A stretch of 64,000 nt of DNA from Oasisia sp. SBJ-2009 (taxonomy: Eukaryota; Annelida; Polychaeta; Sabellida; Siboglinidae), in the NCBI GenBank assembly GCA_964017155.1, contig OZ024856.1, positions 9,370,882 through 9,434,881 on the forward strand, given 5' to 3'. The position numbers and the translations under genes were made by a program. Below, piece after piece: positions 1-19,294 of the stretch; positions within the stretch are counted from its first letter, which is position 1, and each line of letters opens with the position of its first letter. Below the pieces are notes generated by a model. The model did not search any database. It was not told the origin of the DNA and worked only from the letters and a program-made list of their open reading frames with translations.

Positions 1-205
1 TTGCATTGCATTGCATTGCATTGCATTGCATTGCATTGCATTGCATTGCATTGCATTGCATTGCATTGCATTGCATTGCATTGCATTGCATTGCATTGCA
101 TTGCATTGCATTGCATTGCATTGCACTGCACTGCACTGCACTGCACTGCACTGCACTGCACTGCACTGCACTGCACTGCACTGCACTGCACTGCACTGCA
201 TTGCA
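1..205. repeat. Pentanucleotide microsatellite, TTGCA then CTGCA
   Basis: Twenty-five TTGCA units (1-125) are followed by fifteen CTGCA units (126-200) and one more TTGCA. The array touches the window edge, so its real length is unknown. The sharp switch between two pure blocks indicates local spread of one T-to-C variant. Open frames across it (repeating MHCIAL-like peptide) come only from the 5-bp period and are not genes. Confidence 0.97.
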
Positions 206-337
206 TCAGATTTGGGCAAACACTCCATAAAAGTGTAATTTATTGAAACACGATCTCAAACTAGCATTTCTTATGTAAGTTTCCATTAAAAACCTGAATA
301 TGGCCAAATGTTTCAAGGGGGCCATTTCATATGTTCG

Positions 338-639
338 TCGTACTGTGTGCAGGACTGTGTTCGTCGTACAGTGTACGGGACTGTGTGTGTAGTACTGTGT
401 ACGGGACTGTGTTCGTCGTATTGTGCACGGGACTGTGTGTGTCGTACTGCGTACGAGACTGTATTCGACGTACAGTGTACGGGACTGTGTTCGTCGTACT
501 GTGTACGGGACTGTGTGTGTCGTATTGTGTATGGGACTGTGTTCGTCGTACTGTGTACGGAACTGTGTTCGGCGTACTGTGTACGGGACTGTTTTCGTCG
601 TACTGTGTACGGGACTGTGTGTGTCATATTATGTGGGGG

Positions 640-711
<72 letters not shown>

Positions 712-760
712 ACACTGTGTACGGGACTGTGTACGTCGTACTGTGTACGTGAAGAGACAA
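338..760. repeat. 26-bp minisatellite with an internal (TG)n tract
   Basis: Imperfect copies of a 26-bp unit containing GTACTGTGTACGGGACTG repeat about 14 times. They are interrupted at about 638-710 by a run of TG dinucleotides. The open frames on both strands are repeat artefacts. Confidence 0.93.
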
Positions 761-1047
761 TCAAAAGCTAAACCGAATTCGCCAACGGTACGCTCTCCTT
801 TGTGTATTTGTGTAGACGTACTGATCAGTGACGACACCACAGCCGTCCCATATATGGGCAGTTGACGTCTTGACTCGTAAATAAACACACATGTTTTTAT
901 GGATACAAAATATATGCACAGGTCGTTTCCACAGTTTGCTTTAAACACATGATTGCATATTATGTAGGTACTGAAACAGTTATGCTATTTTTTGCAGTGT
1001 GGGTTAGCTAATGGTGTTGTCGCCAAAGTGACATTGCCCTTACTTAC

Positions 1048-2908
1048 TCTTCGTGGTCGGTTCATGGCACGTTGGACTCGAGTGATCACATTTCTTGGCA
1101 TTGTCGTTCCACACTAGGTTATCAGGACAAGGCCTTTTGTCAACAAACACCTTGTTGAGGCAGCTCACAAACATCTTACACCCCACGCACGACTGGTAGT
1201 CGCCATTCTTGCGTCCCTCGCACGTCGTCAAACAGTTCGGACCAGTGCCGAAATGTGGCGCGCCTGGTGGACGGTGCAGTAGACAGGTTTCAGTGGACAG
1301 GGGGAAACGCCATTTCTGGGGTCTGTTTCATCGACGTGTACGTACGACGTCGTAGCGAGCGATAACTCGTCGAAAGCCTAAGACCGACTTCGATTGGCCT
1401 ACTCGAGTTACTCGCATAACCCTAACGTTGTATCCGGTTTACGCTGCGCACGCAGTACCACGAGAATAATCCAACTGAACAGCGATGAGTGTGATCACGG
1501 AGATAAACCCCTTATGTAAATAAATAAAATAAAGTAATCAGATGTCCAGTGTGTAAATTGTGATGTTCATCTTCTTGGTCTTAAATTATAATTAATAGAA
1601 TGTGGTGACTTTAATGCATATTTAAATGCTTGTGTCGTGTAATGTTTAATTAATTTCTTATGCAGTAGGGGCCTATGTTCCCTGTTGGCTGTCACTGCTA
1701 ATGACGTAGTTACTCGAGTGAGTCCTCCCCAAACCGCGATTGCTTCGGGTAGCGGCCTTGAAGATTCATCTTGTTTATCTATGTCAAGAAAAGTCACGTG
1801 AGCAAGTGATCTTGGATGTTCAATTGGGACTCGGGTTACTCGAGTTACAGTCTGTTTTCATGTGTTACGTTCAAAATGAGCTTCAAATAAAAGAAAATCG
1901 ACGGTGACATCGGAAATAATCGTTTTCCTCATCAGACAAGTGGTTGTAACAAATGCTATAGCATGGTAATAAAAATGTTACACAATTCCAGACGACTTTT
2001 AAATATTTAACTGGTCTGGTATAAATGGACCTTATTCAACGTTCCCTTCATATTGGCATAATTATAAACACAACTCTACAATTCCGTGTTAAACCTCATC
2101 TTAAGCGGAGACAATATTAAAACATTCATCATTTGGTGGTGACCATGTTTGACTTTTATTTTACATATATTTAATGCACAACTCGATAGCGCGCTGACGC
2201 TATTTCTACTGCATAGTCTAAGTAGGAGACATGCAACGCAAAAGTGTCTATAGTTACCTTCTTAACGCCAAGTAAACGCTCGTAGCTGCAAAGTAGGCTA
2301 TATGAAACCGGCTCCAAACACGTGAAACGCAACTAGAGTCATTTTACGACGTTTTAGGCTTTCGACGTCATAGGTACACTCCATGAAACTGGCTCCTTGA
2401 TTACAGCGCTATGTGTTATGTCTTACACTGAAACTCATGTGAATTATCATTGTATCACTAGAAGCCCGAACAAACTATGGCGTGAGCATATATCTGATAA
2501 AACAAAGGGCATGGCTACCTAGTTTTAGTTGTAAACGTTATATCTTTGTTAAGTTTGTTCGGCGTGGCCATATAACGTATAGACATAACATGACAGAGGG
2601 TTGTCTTTATTTCAAATAATTCACCGATGATAGTTTAGTTATAAACATGAATTTCATAATTTGCTTTCATAATGATTATGCACACATATAAACCTATTCG
2701 TGTTATTTGGTAGAGATGTGTGTAATTGTGTCATAGGACGCAATTACTGTCGTAGGTGATAGTCAGTGGTAAAATATGTTATAAATAAAAAGGGTTCATC
2801 TGTAAGAAGTCCGCACTCACGTAGACTTTCACGCTTGGCTCGAAGTCTTAGTTCTACCAGCGGCAGCAGAGTCAGTAGCAGGAACCACGGCAACATCGAC
2901 CTCCACAT
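1048..2908 (-). CDS. Secreted chitin-binding (CBM14/peritrophin-A) protein, partial
   Basis: Two minus-strand exons are visible. Exon 1 (2908-2821) starts with MWRSMLPWFLLLTLLPLVEL, a strong signal peptide, and ends at a GTGAGT donor in phase 1. Exon 2 (about 1263-1048) encodes a cysteine-patterned module, GTGPNC-x3-C-x9-C-x2-C-x4-C-x10-C-x10-C-x9-C, with the PCPDNLVW and KKCD signatures of CBM14. It ends at a perfect GTAAGT donor, so the gene continues left of the window. CBM14 domains bind chitin in extracellular matrices such as cuticle, peritrophic membrane or shell. The acceptor at 1264 was chosen because it keeps the phase. Joining the two exons is inferred, and the exon 2 start could lie up to about 50 bases upstream. 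A MITE copy sits in the intron. Confidence 0.6.
1382..1848 (-). mobile_element. MITE-like element, copy 1 (end-truncated)
   Basis: This segment is the reverse complement of most of 11375-11846, with shared landmarks such as CTCGAGTTACTCG ends and a conserved interior. The other copy has matching inverted ends beginning GGCCGAC. This copy stops after the inner part of one terminal repeat. It has no coding capacity and is probably a non-autonomous DNA transposon. Confidence 0.75.
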
Positions 2909-3009
2909 CGTCTCACTGAAAAACACCAACTCTTATTTAGTGGTAACAGTAACCATGAATATAAGATTTAAGTGTGTGCTTGGATGGGGTCAAGTGCGTC
3001 CATATTGAT

Positions 3010-3300
<291 letters not shown>

Positions 3301-3379
3301 TACCGGCAGTTGTGATATAAAAATAAAAATCTGGCTCTCAACATTGGGGACTCTGTATCCCTCGTGTATCGGAGAATCA

Positions 3380-4960
3380 CGTTAATGTAGGTCCCGTCTC
3401 AATTTGGGACGTAAAAGAACCACTGAGGACGACAAGCACACTGGCAGTGACCATCCAAGATTGGGCTGAGAACCTGAGAACTGACCCCGTGCCAGATCAT
3501 ATCACGTCATAATGATGATGATGATGATGATAAAATAACTTCTGTTGCGCCTAAATCCTTGGAATATAAGCCCATCATGACAATGATCTTCGATAAGCAA
3601 TATTAAATAAATCAACAGGAGCTATGGGCGTTGATCGGTTGGGGACGAGGGGGACACTATTCAGCCTGAGGGGGCAGCATAGGGAATGTCCCCCACGTTT
3701 CCTGTTCAGAAACAAATTGCGGGTATATAGCGACACTGTTCACTCCCCTATATAGGTCTAGTAGTAAAATTAATATACTCATATATAAATGTCCCACTAC
3801 CCAGTGGAAAATCACTAGATAAATTGCGTGGATGAACGCAGCGGGCAACTTGATCTTAGTCAGTAAATATTCATCATGCCGGGCTCTATTATTTTGCACC
3901 TTTGTGTTGATATATTAATAGGCACTCGCCATCAAGCAGATTATAGATGATTACTTTTTGCTCTGTCACCCCTTCCTCTTGTATTGCAGCCTGGTGGATG
4001 CTTATCGCCTACAGAGGAACCAGCGGATTTCTGTACTTTGTGTAATGTGATCCCATTTGAGTGATAACAAATCTCTTTGCCAAAAGGTGGGATTTGGGAA
4101 GTCCTACAAAGGCATCCCTGTAACCTCGGCATCTTGTCACTATGGATCAGGCTAGCAGTTATGGGTTCAAAGTCTACCCTCCAAGTTGTCAGTGATGGGA
4201 CAGGCCATGGCCCCTGTTTAAATACATATCGCCAACATAACTATTTTAAATATGTATACCACGAAGGCCTTCGCTTATTTTAGAATTAGCACCAGACCAA
4301 CTAGTCCAGGAGCCAAAGCCCTATATTTTACTGAACCTGGTTTTGTCGGATAACGTTTTTTTCTCTGTTGATTCTGGTAGCCTGGGGCATGGTTAATCAG
4401 AATCAGGAGGGTGCCCGGTGATATATATATTGGGCGACTCTAGATATTAACCCCTTTCTTTCGGATACACTCAAATTCTGAAGAAAAAAAAACGGAAACT
4501 CCCATATTTTCATGGTAAAAACTCATATCAAATGAACCCAGTTTGCTTTCTTTGATATTTATTAACATAATACTATAGTGGAGAATCAAATATGTATCAA
4601 CACTGAATGAATTAACCATTTTCTAGCCGTTTTAAGTTAGGGAAATTCCACGATTTCAGGCATGATTTTGCAGAAAATGGTCAATCAATAATAGGACAAT
4701 CCCAGCTTGAAAGAGTCTATGTGATATGTTTTTAGCCTTACTGGCAAACACTCAGAAACACTCAGAAACTTCTCTGTGGGTGTAGTATGGTTTACATTCA
4801 ATATTTTATGTATAACAAACCAACCTAAATTACTGCCAAAATCCTTGACGGAGAGGTTAGTCCTGAAACTTGCTGTCAGATTGACAGATTGAAAAACGCT
4901 GACAATCTGAATGATGCATGATGGCTAGTTCAGCGGCTACTGTGGTCGAGAGTATCCCAC
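3380..4960. other. Intergenic, no supported gene
   Basis: AT-rich sequence with a short ATG trinucleotide run near 3511 and scattered short open frames. None has flanking splice sites, a domain or a recognisable family. Confidence 0.6.
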
Positions 4961-4989
4961 CTTGAAACGTGCACAAAACATTGTGCAAG

Positions 4990-7770
4990 GTAAGCCTTTA
5001 TTCTTACAACTGCATCTGACAGGAATGACAGGATATGTCATGTTTAGGAAAGATAGAATAGGGAGAAGGGGAGGTGGCGTTATTTTATATATTAAAGAAT
5101 CCATCCAGGCTTACGAAATAAAATTAGAAAAAGAAGCAGAATGTGAAGAAGCTGTCTGGTGTAACATAGTTTCAGGAAACTCAACGTTAACTGTTGGGTT
5201 AGTTTATCGAAGTCCAAACATAAACACAGAAGAGAATGAGAAAATACAAAACGCTATAAAGGAATTCAGTAAACGGGACAGTATAATTATGGGGGATTTT
5301 AACCATGGGCGTTCGGTATACAGTGGAAATCTCTACAGAGTACTGGGAGTGAAGATCAAAAGTTTTTAAATTTAGTACAAGACAGTTTCCTTATTCAACA
5401 TGTGTTAGAACCAACAAGGGGTGAGAACGTGTTGGACATAGTGTTGAGCTCACAGAAGGAATTTATTGATAATGTCAGGATATGTGAGCCACTGGGATGT
5501 AGTGATCACAACCAGATATATTTTATCATCAAAGTAAAAGGAGAACAGAATCGAAAAATACGGTACAGGAAAAAAATTCACAAAGGAAGATATAAGGACA
5601 TGAGGAAATATTTAGCAAAGATAGACTGGAATAACACACTGGAGAATAAGACAGCAAAAGAATGTTGGAATATCTTAAAGAGTGAAATTGACTGCATTGT
5701 CGAAAAATGTGTCCCCTTGAAAAAACAAGGGAAACGGTCAAAAAAGAAACACTTATCAAAAGAAGCCATTAGAAAAATCAAATACAAGCAAATGATGTGG
5801 AAGACATATAGACATAATGGAAGTGAAGAAGACTATGCCATTTATAAAGAAGCACTTAACCAAGCTACAGCTGAAATTAGAAATTCAAAGAGAAGCTATG
5901 AACAAAAATTAGCTTTTAATATAAAACATGACAGCAAGAGTTTTTATGCGTATGTTCGAAGTAAACAGAAAGTTCAGGATAAGGTCGGACCTCTAGAAGA
6001 TAGTGATGGAAAAATAATAACAGAGGGATTCTTAATGGCAGAAAACCTAAATGAATACTTTAGTTCGGTATTTACCAGGGAAGATATTAGTGCATTACCA
6101 GTACCAGAGACTAAATTCGAAGGGAGAGAGTCAGACTATTTAGGACAACTAATTGTAACACCAAAAATGGTAGCTAAGAAAATAAGGGACATGAAGGATA
6201 ATAAGTCACCTGGAGTGGATGGGATTCCTCCCAAATTACTAGTGGAAATTGTAGAACAAATTAGCACACCACTTGCAACAGTGTTCAATTTGGCATTAGA
6301 GGAAGGAGTAGTTCCGTTAGAATGGAAAGAAGCAAACATCATACCATTATTTAAAAAAGGATCAAGAAGCAAGTCAGAGAACTATAGACCAGTGAGTTTG
6401 ACATCGGTGATTTGTAAACTATTAGAAAGACTAATTAAAGAGCACTTGGTTGATTTTCTTGTTAAAAATAACTTGATTAACCCATCTCAACATGGGTTTC
6501 TAAAAGCGAGGTCATGCTTAACAAATATCTTGTTTTTTGGAAGATGTCACAAAGTGGGTAGATGAGGGATCACCGGTAGATATAATATACTTAGATTTAA
6601 AAAAAGCTTTTGACAAAGTGCCACATCAAAGATTACTACTTAAACTGAAGGCCCATGGCATAGGCAATGTTATGATTAACTGGATAGAAAAATGGCTTAT
6701 TGATAGAAGACAAAGAGTAGTAGTTGATGGGGAGGTTTCAAACTGGAAATCGGTTTTGAGTGGAGTACCGCAGGGATCAGTATTGGGACCTATTTTGTTC
6801 TTAATATATATCAATGATTTGGATGATGATATAACAAGCAAGGTGTTGAAGTTTGCGGATGATACAAAAGTGTTCAGAAAAATAAAAAGTGATACAGATA
6901 GACAGCAATTACAAGATGATCTAAATAAGTTGACCGAATGGTCTGAGAAGTGGCAAATGCTGTTTAATTATGGGAAGTGTAAGTGCCTCCACACAGGACA
7001 TGGGAATGAAGATGCACAATATACAATGGGTGATACTGTACTAAATACTACCGTAAAGGAAAAGGACTTAGGGTTAACTATTAGTGCTGATATGAAGGTA
7101 TCGGAACAGTGTGCAATTGCAGCAGCGGAGGGAAACCAAATTATTGGATTAATTAGGCGAAATATAGTGTACAAGGAAAAGAACTAATAATACCACTGTA
7201 CAAAACAATAGTTAGGCCTCATTTAGAATATTGCATACAGGCATGGAGGCCATATCGCAAGAAGGATATTGATATACTAGAAAGAGTACAAAGAAGAGCA
7301 ACCAAAATGATACAAAAACTCAGGAATATTAGTTATGAAATGCGTCTAAAAGAATGTGGATTAACAACACTAGAAACCAGGAGACTGCGAGGAGATCAGA
7401 TAGAAGTTTTTAAAATATTGAATGGGTATGAAAATATTGACAGAAATTTTTTTTTCTCAGTCAAGGAAGAGAGAAGGACTAGAGGACATGGAGTTACATT
7501 AGCAAAGAAGCAATGTAGATTAGATATTAGAAAATTTTCATTTTCACAAAGAACAGTAAATTAATGGAACAGATTATCGGCTGATTGTGTAAGTGCTAGT
7601 AGTGTTAATATGTTCAAAAATAAAATTGACATGTACCTAAGAAGGGCGGGGTACATTTAGATAGATAGGTTGGACTCTCGATAAGCCAAAGGGCTTCCTT
7701 GTCCACCTGTCATCTTGAGTTGATTCTCTAGGTGGCAATCTTGTTAAATCTTGTTAAATCTTGTTAAATC
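4990..7770 (+). mobile_element. CR1-clade LINE, 5'-truncated and decayed
   Basis: Non-LTR retrotransposon ORF2 remains. The copy begins inside the apurinic endonuclease (GRRGGGV, then the MGDFNH motif near 5290 and GCSDHNQ near 5493). Reverse transcriptase follows: DNKSPGVDGIPPKLL at about 6200, NYRPVSLTS at about 6380, DLKKAFDKVPH at about 6594, GVPQGSVLGP at about 6765 and the catalytic FADD box at about 6856. The 3' end has three copies of TTGTTAAATC (7741-7770), the short terminal repeats usual for CR1/L2 elements. It is inactive: frame breaks near 5330-5350, 6530-6540 and 7175-7190 and an in-frame stop near 7562 split the ORF. The order of domains and the EN/RT motifs support the CR1 group over RTE or L1. 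Confidence 0.93.
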
Positions 7771-7771
7771 T

Positions 7772-8357
7772 CTTGGTGTTACAGGGGGGTTCAGCTTTGC
7801 AGTCACATCTGATCATTTCCAAAATGTAGTCTGGGGCAGGTTTTGTGTCGTCTGGTAAACCGATCGGACTCAGTGATTTGTTGTCTGTGTCCATCTTCCA
7901 ACCAAATTCTTTTGGTTTCAGCTGCCTAGGGTCAATATTGATAGTACGCCACAACACTGTCTGGAAATGGGCCCTCTTCACATTTTCTATGAATGCCTCC
8001 CTCGTTGGTGGAGAAGAGAAGCCAAGTTTGGAGAAGACGAATGGCCTTTGCCATTCTTTTTTCCCCATACAAGAAAAGAAGCCTAGTGTGTGACATATCT
8101 GTGCTGTCCTTCATGCCATAACACGCTAAAATAAAACGAGTGGCTTGATCTATCACCTGCTGGAGGGGTGCATACACATTGCCAATTGCAGATAAGTCAC
8201 ATCCTTCTTTCAGGTGTTTGATTACTCTGCCTTTGCCAATGCCAAGGTAACATGCCACTGTGTCGCATTCTGATATAACTTTATCCGACAAAACCATGTT
8301 CAACCCCACGACTCCTCGACTAAACAATAAATTAGGTTTTATATTTATTAAAAACAT
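7772..8357 (-). pseudogene. Broken coding fragment of a metazoan repeat-associated family
   Basis: Two minus-strand frames form one former ORF. The upstream part (8357 to about 8070) contains DTVACYLGIGKGRVIKHLKEG. The downstream part (about 8068-7772) contains PKEFGWKMD, PDYILEMIRCDCKAEPPC and CNTKR. The pattern of a Trp-rich segment followed by the start of a cysteine-rich C-terminus is one I associate with multi-copy proteins of unknown function in invertebrate genomes. A frameshift near 8065 separates the parts, and the cysteine-rich end is cut exactly where the LINE 3' tail begins, so the LINE probably inserted here. No function is assigned. Confidence 0.5.
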
Positions 8358-8374
8358 TTATATGTATTTCAAGT

Positions 8375-8378
<4 letters not shown>

Positions 8379-8431
<53 letters not shown>

Positions 8432-8434
8432 GAT

Positions 8435-8465
<31 letters not shown>

Positions 8466-8466
8466 T

Positions 8467-8548
<82 letters not shown>
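8379..8548. repeat. Compound microsatellite (AT)n, (GACA)n, (GATA)n
   Basis: About 50 bases of AT are followed by roughly 60 of GACA and 45 of GATA repeats. Confidence 0.96.
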
Positions 8549-8549
<1 letters not shown>

Positions 8550-8589
8550 CAAGTTGGTCAGAAAATTCCTAGTTCCAATGTTAATGTTC

Positions 8590-9370
8590 ACTCAAGGAGC
8601 TAAACGTAAGTCAGAACTAGATGGTCGAAGCTGGATAGGTTTTCTTACAAGAGCAGACTAAGTAATGAATGTAGATGTGTATATCGCATACCCAAAAGGT
8701 AAGTAATAAGACATTATCTTAATCAGAATACGATGTCTGACAGGAAGTCGATGCAGTCACTTCAGAAGTGGCATAGACTGAGAAAAACCCAGAGTTCTAT
8801 AGTCAAAACCCGCGTTCATTGCCGTGTTTCGAGGAATGCTATAATGCAGCCATAAATCATTGTATATTTGGCACTAGGTAATGTGCCCCAGACTGCTTGA
8901 AAAGTTATCACGTCACATTGTGGCGGTGATGCGACACAGATACATTGTTGTCATTACATACGAATGTCAAAGTCAATACGTCAACGCATTGATATGACAT
9001 CATTTAGTGACATGTTCATGAAGCACACGCACCCACACAGTCGCGCGCGAACAATAGGGGCAGATAATTCGCCATTTCGCAATTATGTGGCTGGCTCGTA
9101 ATGCGAGCGGGCAGCGCACAAATGAACATAATCGTTTGTTATTATGGTCAATTGCAATATGTAGAGGCATTATTTACAGATACTGCAATTACTGTGTCGT
9201 ACTGTGTTATTGTCGCTGGGTTTGCCATCAGTTTTCGCATGTATTGTTACGTGTTTATAAGTAGCCGTCCCTTGACGCTGTCGACCACATTGACTGGGGA
9301 TAGCTGCTGGTTAACGTCGGTTTGTTAGATTTCAACTAGACCCGAGGCAGAGCAACAGTGAATCGACGCC
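8590..9370. other. Upstream region of the VWA gene
   Basis: No exon recognised. The region should hold the promoter and 5' UTR of the gene starting at 9371. There is no clear TATA box near the start codon. A short alternating CG stretch (TCGCGCGCG) lies near 9042. Confidence 0.4.
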
Positions 9371-16649
<7,279 letters not shown>

Positions 16650-18099
16650 CCACATCTGGCCAAGTTACACAACTGGTCATGGTGATGACAAATACACGAA
16701 TATAGTATTTCAAGACATATCTTTGTATCAGACATTTTAATTAGTTCAAATTCACATGATGAATATTGTTTTTGAATTTCTTGTTTTTACATTTTAAAAT
16801 CAGTGTTTAATTTTATATTATTTATGTAACTTACATACAAAGATTTAGTATCGTACGTCTTAAAACCAGTATAGAGAATGTAATACACACACACACACAT
16901 ATATATATATACTTATACATATATTATACATGTTATATAGTTTATGTATTTAATAATATGCATTTATTATATTGATTGTACAGCGCATCGATATATCGGG
17001 AATTAGCGCTAGAGTAAAATCGTATTATTATATAAATTTCACCGAAACATGGTAAACATGCTCCATAGATATGGGCACCTGGAAGACCTAACATGATGTA
17101 TGTCATAATCGACGTCTCTGAAACATATCCAGAAATGATACGACTTGATTACTGCGTGGCAGCTTATCGGCCATCTTTAAAAATGGCCATGGGATCGGTC
17201 GCAAAAACTGCGTCACATGGAGCCATGCTTTTGGTGTCGATGTATACGTAATTATGTGGGTCAGAGATTTTAAATATTTTATATTTCCCTTCCTGCGTCA
17301 TTCACGTCTGCCGTTTTTAAAGATGGCGGCCGTCAAAGCAAACATCATCACAGCGATTTCAAAAATGTAATACCGGGGCCACCTTATCTGACATCGATTA
17401 TTATATCCGCATTTTAAAATATGGCGGGCGTCCATCAGACTATTAACGTTATTTCCTTTTCTCAAGAACGACGCAACCTAGAAATATCGGATACTTTTGG
17501 TAGCGAATTATTTGTTATACATGTAAGCCATGGTGTCTGTGTTATATCACGTTATCTCTTGCTAACTTGCTCTCCCTTGACAGTCGAGCGTGTTCCGTTG
17601 TAGCTCTACGGAAGGAGGTGATGCCGCCGCTCAGTGAGGACGAGTTGGCGCTGGAGGGTGTCATGTGGAGGAAGTAACCAACGACGAAGGAACTTCTAAC
17701 TGATGTCATAGATCTGCGCCATTCGCGTGGCACTAGGCACATACTCGGTGCCATTCCTAAACACATGACTTCGTGTCGTTGATGACCATGTTCTGTGCCA
17801 CAGCTTCGTGTAAGGTCTAGGGAAATGCAACACCATTTACTGGGAAACTCTAAGCATAGTTGAAGTTATACGAACAAACAGTTGCTTTAGGAATAGTTTG
17901 TTAAAGGTATTGTGATGTTCCAATGTGAACGTGTATCCAACGTGGTTACTGTTAGAGCATAATAAAAAGCAGATTATTCCGTGGTTTCCTTTTGTTGGTA
18001 CGTACGATTTGCATATTACTGCGCGCTGGAATACCACATTTTGTGATGTTTTACTACTAGTTTATTACACGTGTAACAAAATGTAATTGTTATGCTGTA

Positions 18100-18105
18100 A
18101 ATAAA
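18100..18105 (+). promoter_or_regulatory. Candidate poly(A) signal of the VWA gene
   Basis: AATAAA about 500 bases after the possible alternative terminal exon at 17584-17604. This is the first canonical hexamer I found downstream on the plus strand. Confidence 0.4.
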
Positions 18106-18578
18106 AATGTATACATTGGTACTTGACTTACGATTACAATTACATTTGGATAGATAACACAAAAAACTTTTGTTAATCTTGCTTTTTGTGACAAAGATTA
18201 AACTCCAAATGACACCATGTTTCCTGCATTACACACCCACTTCCAAAAGGACTTTCTAAATATACCTGCAGTACAAACAAAACAAATGCTAATGACATCC
18301 ATCATATGCATTTAACAAAACAAAATGTATTACAACGTACATAATTTTCGCAGTCGATACTTCAGGACCACATGATTTTTCCAAATGTGCATTTATATTA
18401 ACGCAACCTGATTCATATAATACACAAGCGACAACTATTTATACACACTGTATAACTCACACAATATACTAATAAATACATATAACATCTATTACATAGT
18501 TTGCTGCTCTCTTAAAAGACCTGTGCCCCACTACCGTGCCCTTACTGAAATATAAGTGACTTGTTTTTAATTGTCACA

Positions 18579-18584
18579 TTTATT
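18579..18584 (-). promoter_or_regulatory. CRIPT: Candidate poly(A) signal of CRIPT
   Basis: AATAAA on the minus strand about 710 bases past the CRIPT stop codon. No closer canonical hexamer was noticed. Confidence 0.35.
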
Positions 18585-19222
18585 TTGAAGATATTGAAAG
18601 TGCTGCATTTAGACATTTCTTTCTCAAAATACAACTCTTTGTTGTGAGTCTGCTGAGTCATATATATTCCATGCAATATATATTCTATGCATGCTTTACT
18701 TTCACATGTACTAGTTCACTGCACCTCACAATCCAAGGGTCGTTGCATTATACAACACTACTCCACGCTGATCGTCTCCGTGTACTGTCGAACTATACAA
18801 TGAGAGCAACTGAATTTGATGGTTGCTTTTGTGTCAGCCTTAGGAACAGCAGAAATACCAGCCCTAATTTGAAGACAGGTGGGAATCCCAATATAATGAC
18901 CATCCTAAACAGTGCATGTAACATGAGCAGCATGTGGCTGAAATCACACAAAATTAGAGTAATAAAAATGTGTACTTTAAAAGCAGAGTACATGTACACA
19001 GAGAAATTGTGATTATTTCTTTTTGTAAAATCCTTCTCAAATATCACTATATTAACACAGTCATAATGGTAATATTGCTTTCATTGGTTGGTTATAACCA
19101 TAAATGCAATGTTTACAAACATTACAGCTTGTGAATCTATAACTACACTTAAAGTTTCCTTGTGATGCCACTGCAGTTGGTACTGGGAACCGTGAGTTTT
19201 TCTTGGTATGCTCTGCCATGGC

Positions 19223-19257
<35 letters not shown>

Positions 19258-19294
19258 TTTTCTCTCCACACAGCAGTGTGAAAGCCAGTTTGAG

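Larger units (their letters stand above)
16650..19294. other. Convergent intergenic space (VWA gene / CRIPT)
   Basis: Holds the 3' UTRs of two genes facing each other. AATAAA at 18100-18105 suits the plus-strand VWA gene. TTTATT at 18579-18584 is AATAAA for minus-strand CRIPT. A CA/TA microsatellite lies at about 16886-16925 and a (TGTC)n array at 19219-19257. Three ATGGC-containing blocks at 17165-17430 (TTTAAAGATGGCGGCCGTC and relatives) look like a low-copy repeat. No further exon is supported apart from the possible VWA terminal exon at 17584-17604. Confidence 0.5.

Noticed and set aside
1..205. Pentamer array as a telomere
   Set aside because: TTGCA/CTGCA is not a known animal telomere repeat (TTAGGG) and the array is short with normal DNA beyond it.
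8440..8548. Regular GACA/GATA spacing as a CRISPR array
   Set aside because: It is a simple tetranucleotide repeat with no spacers, in a eukaryotic genome.
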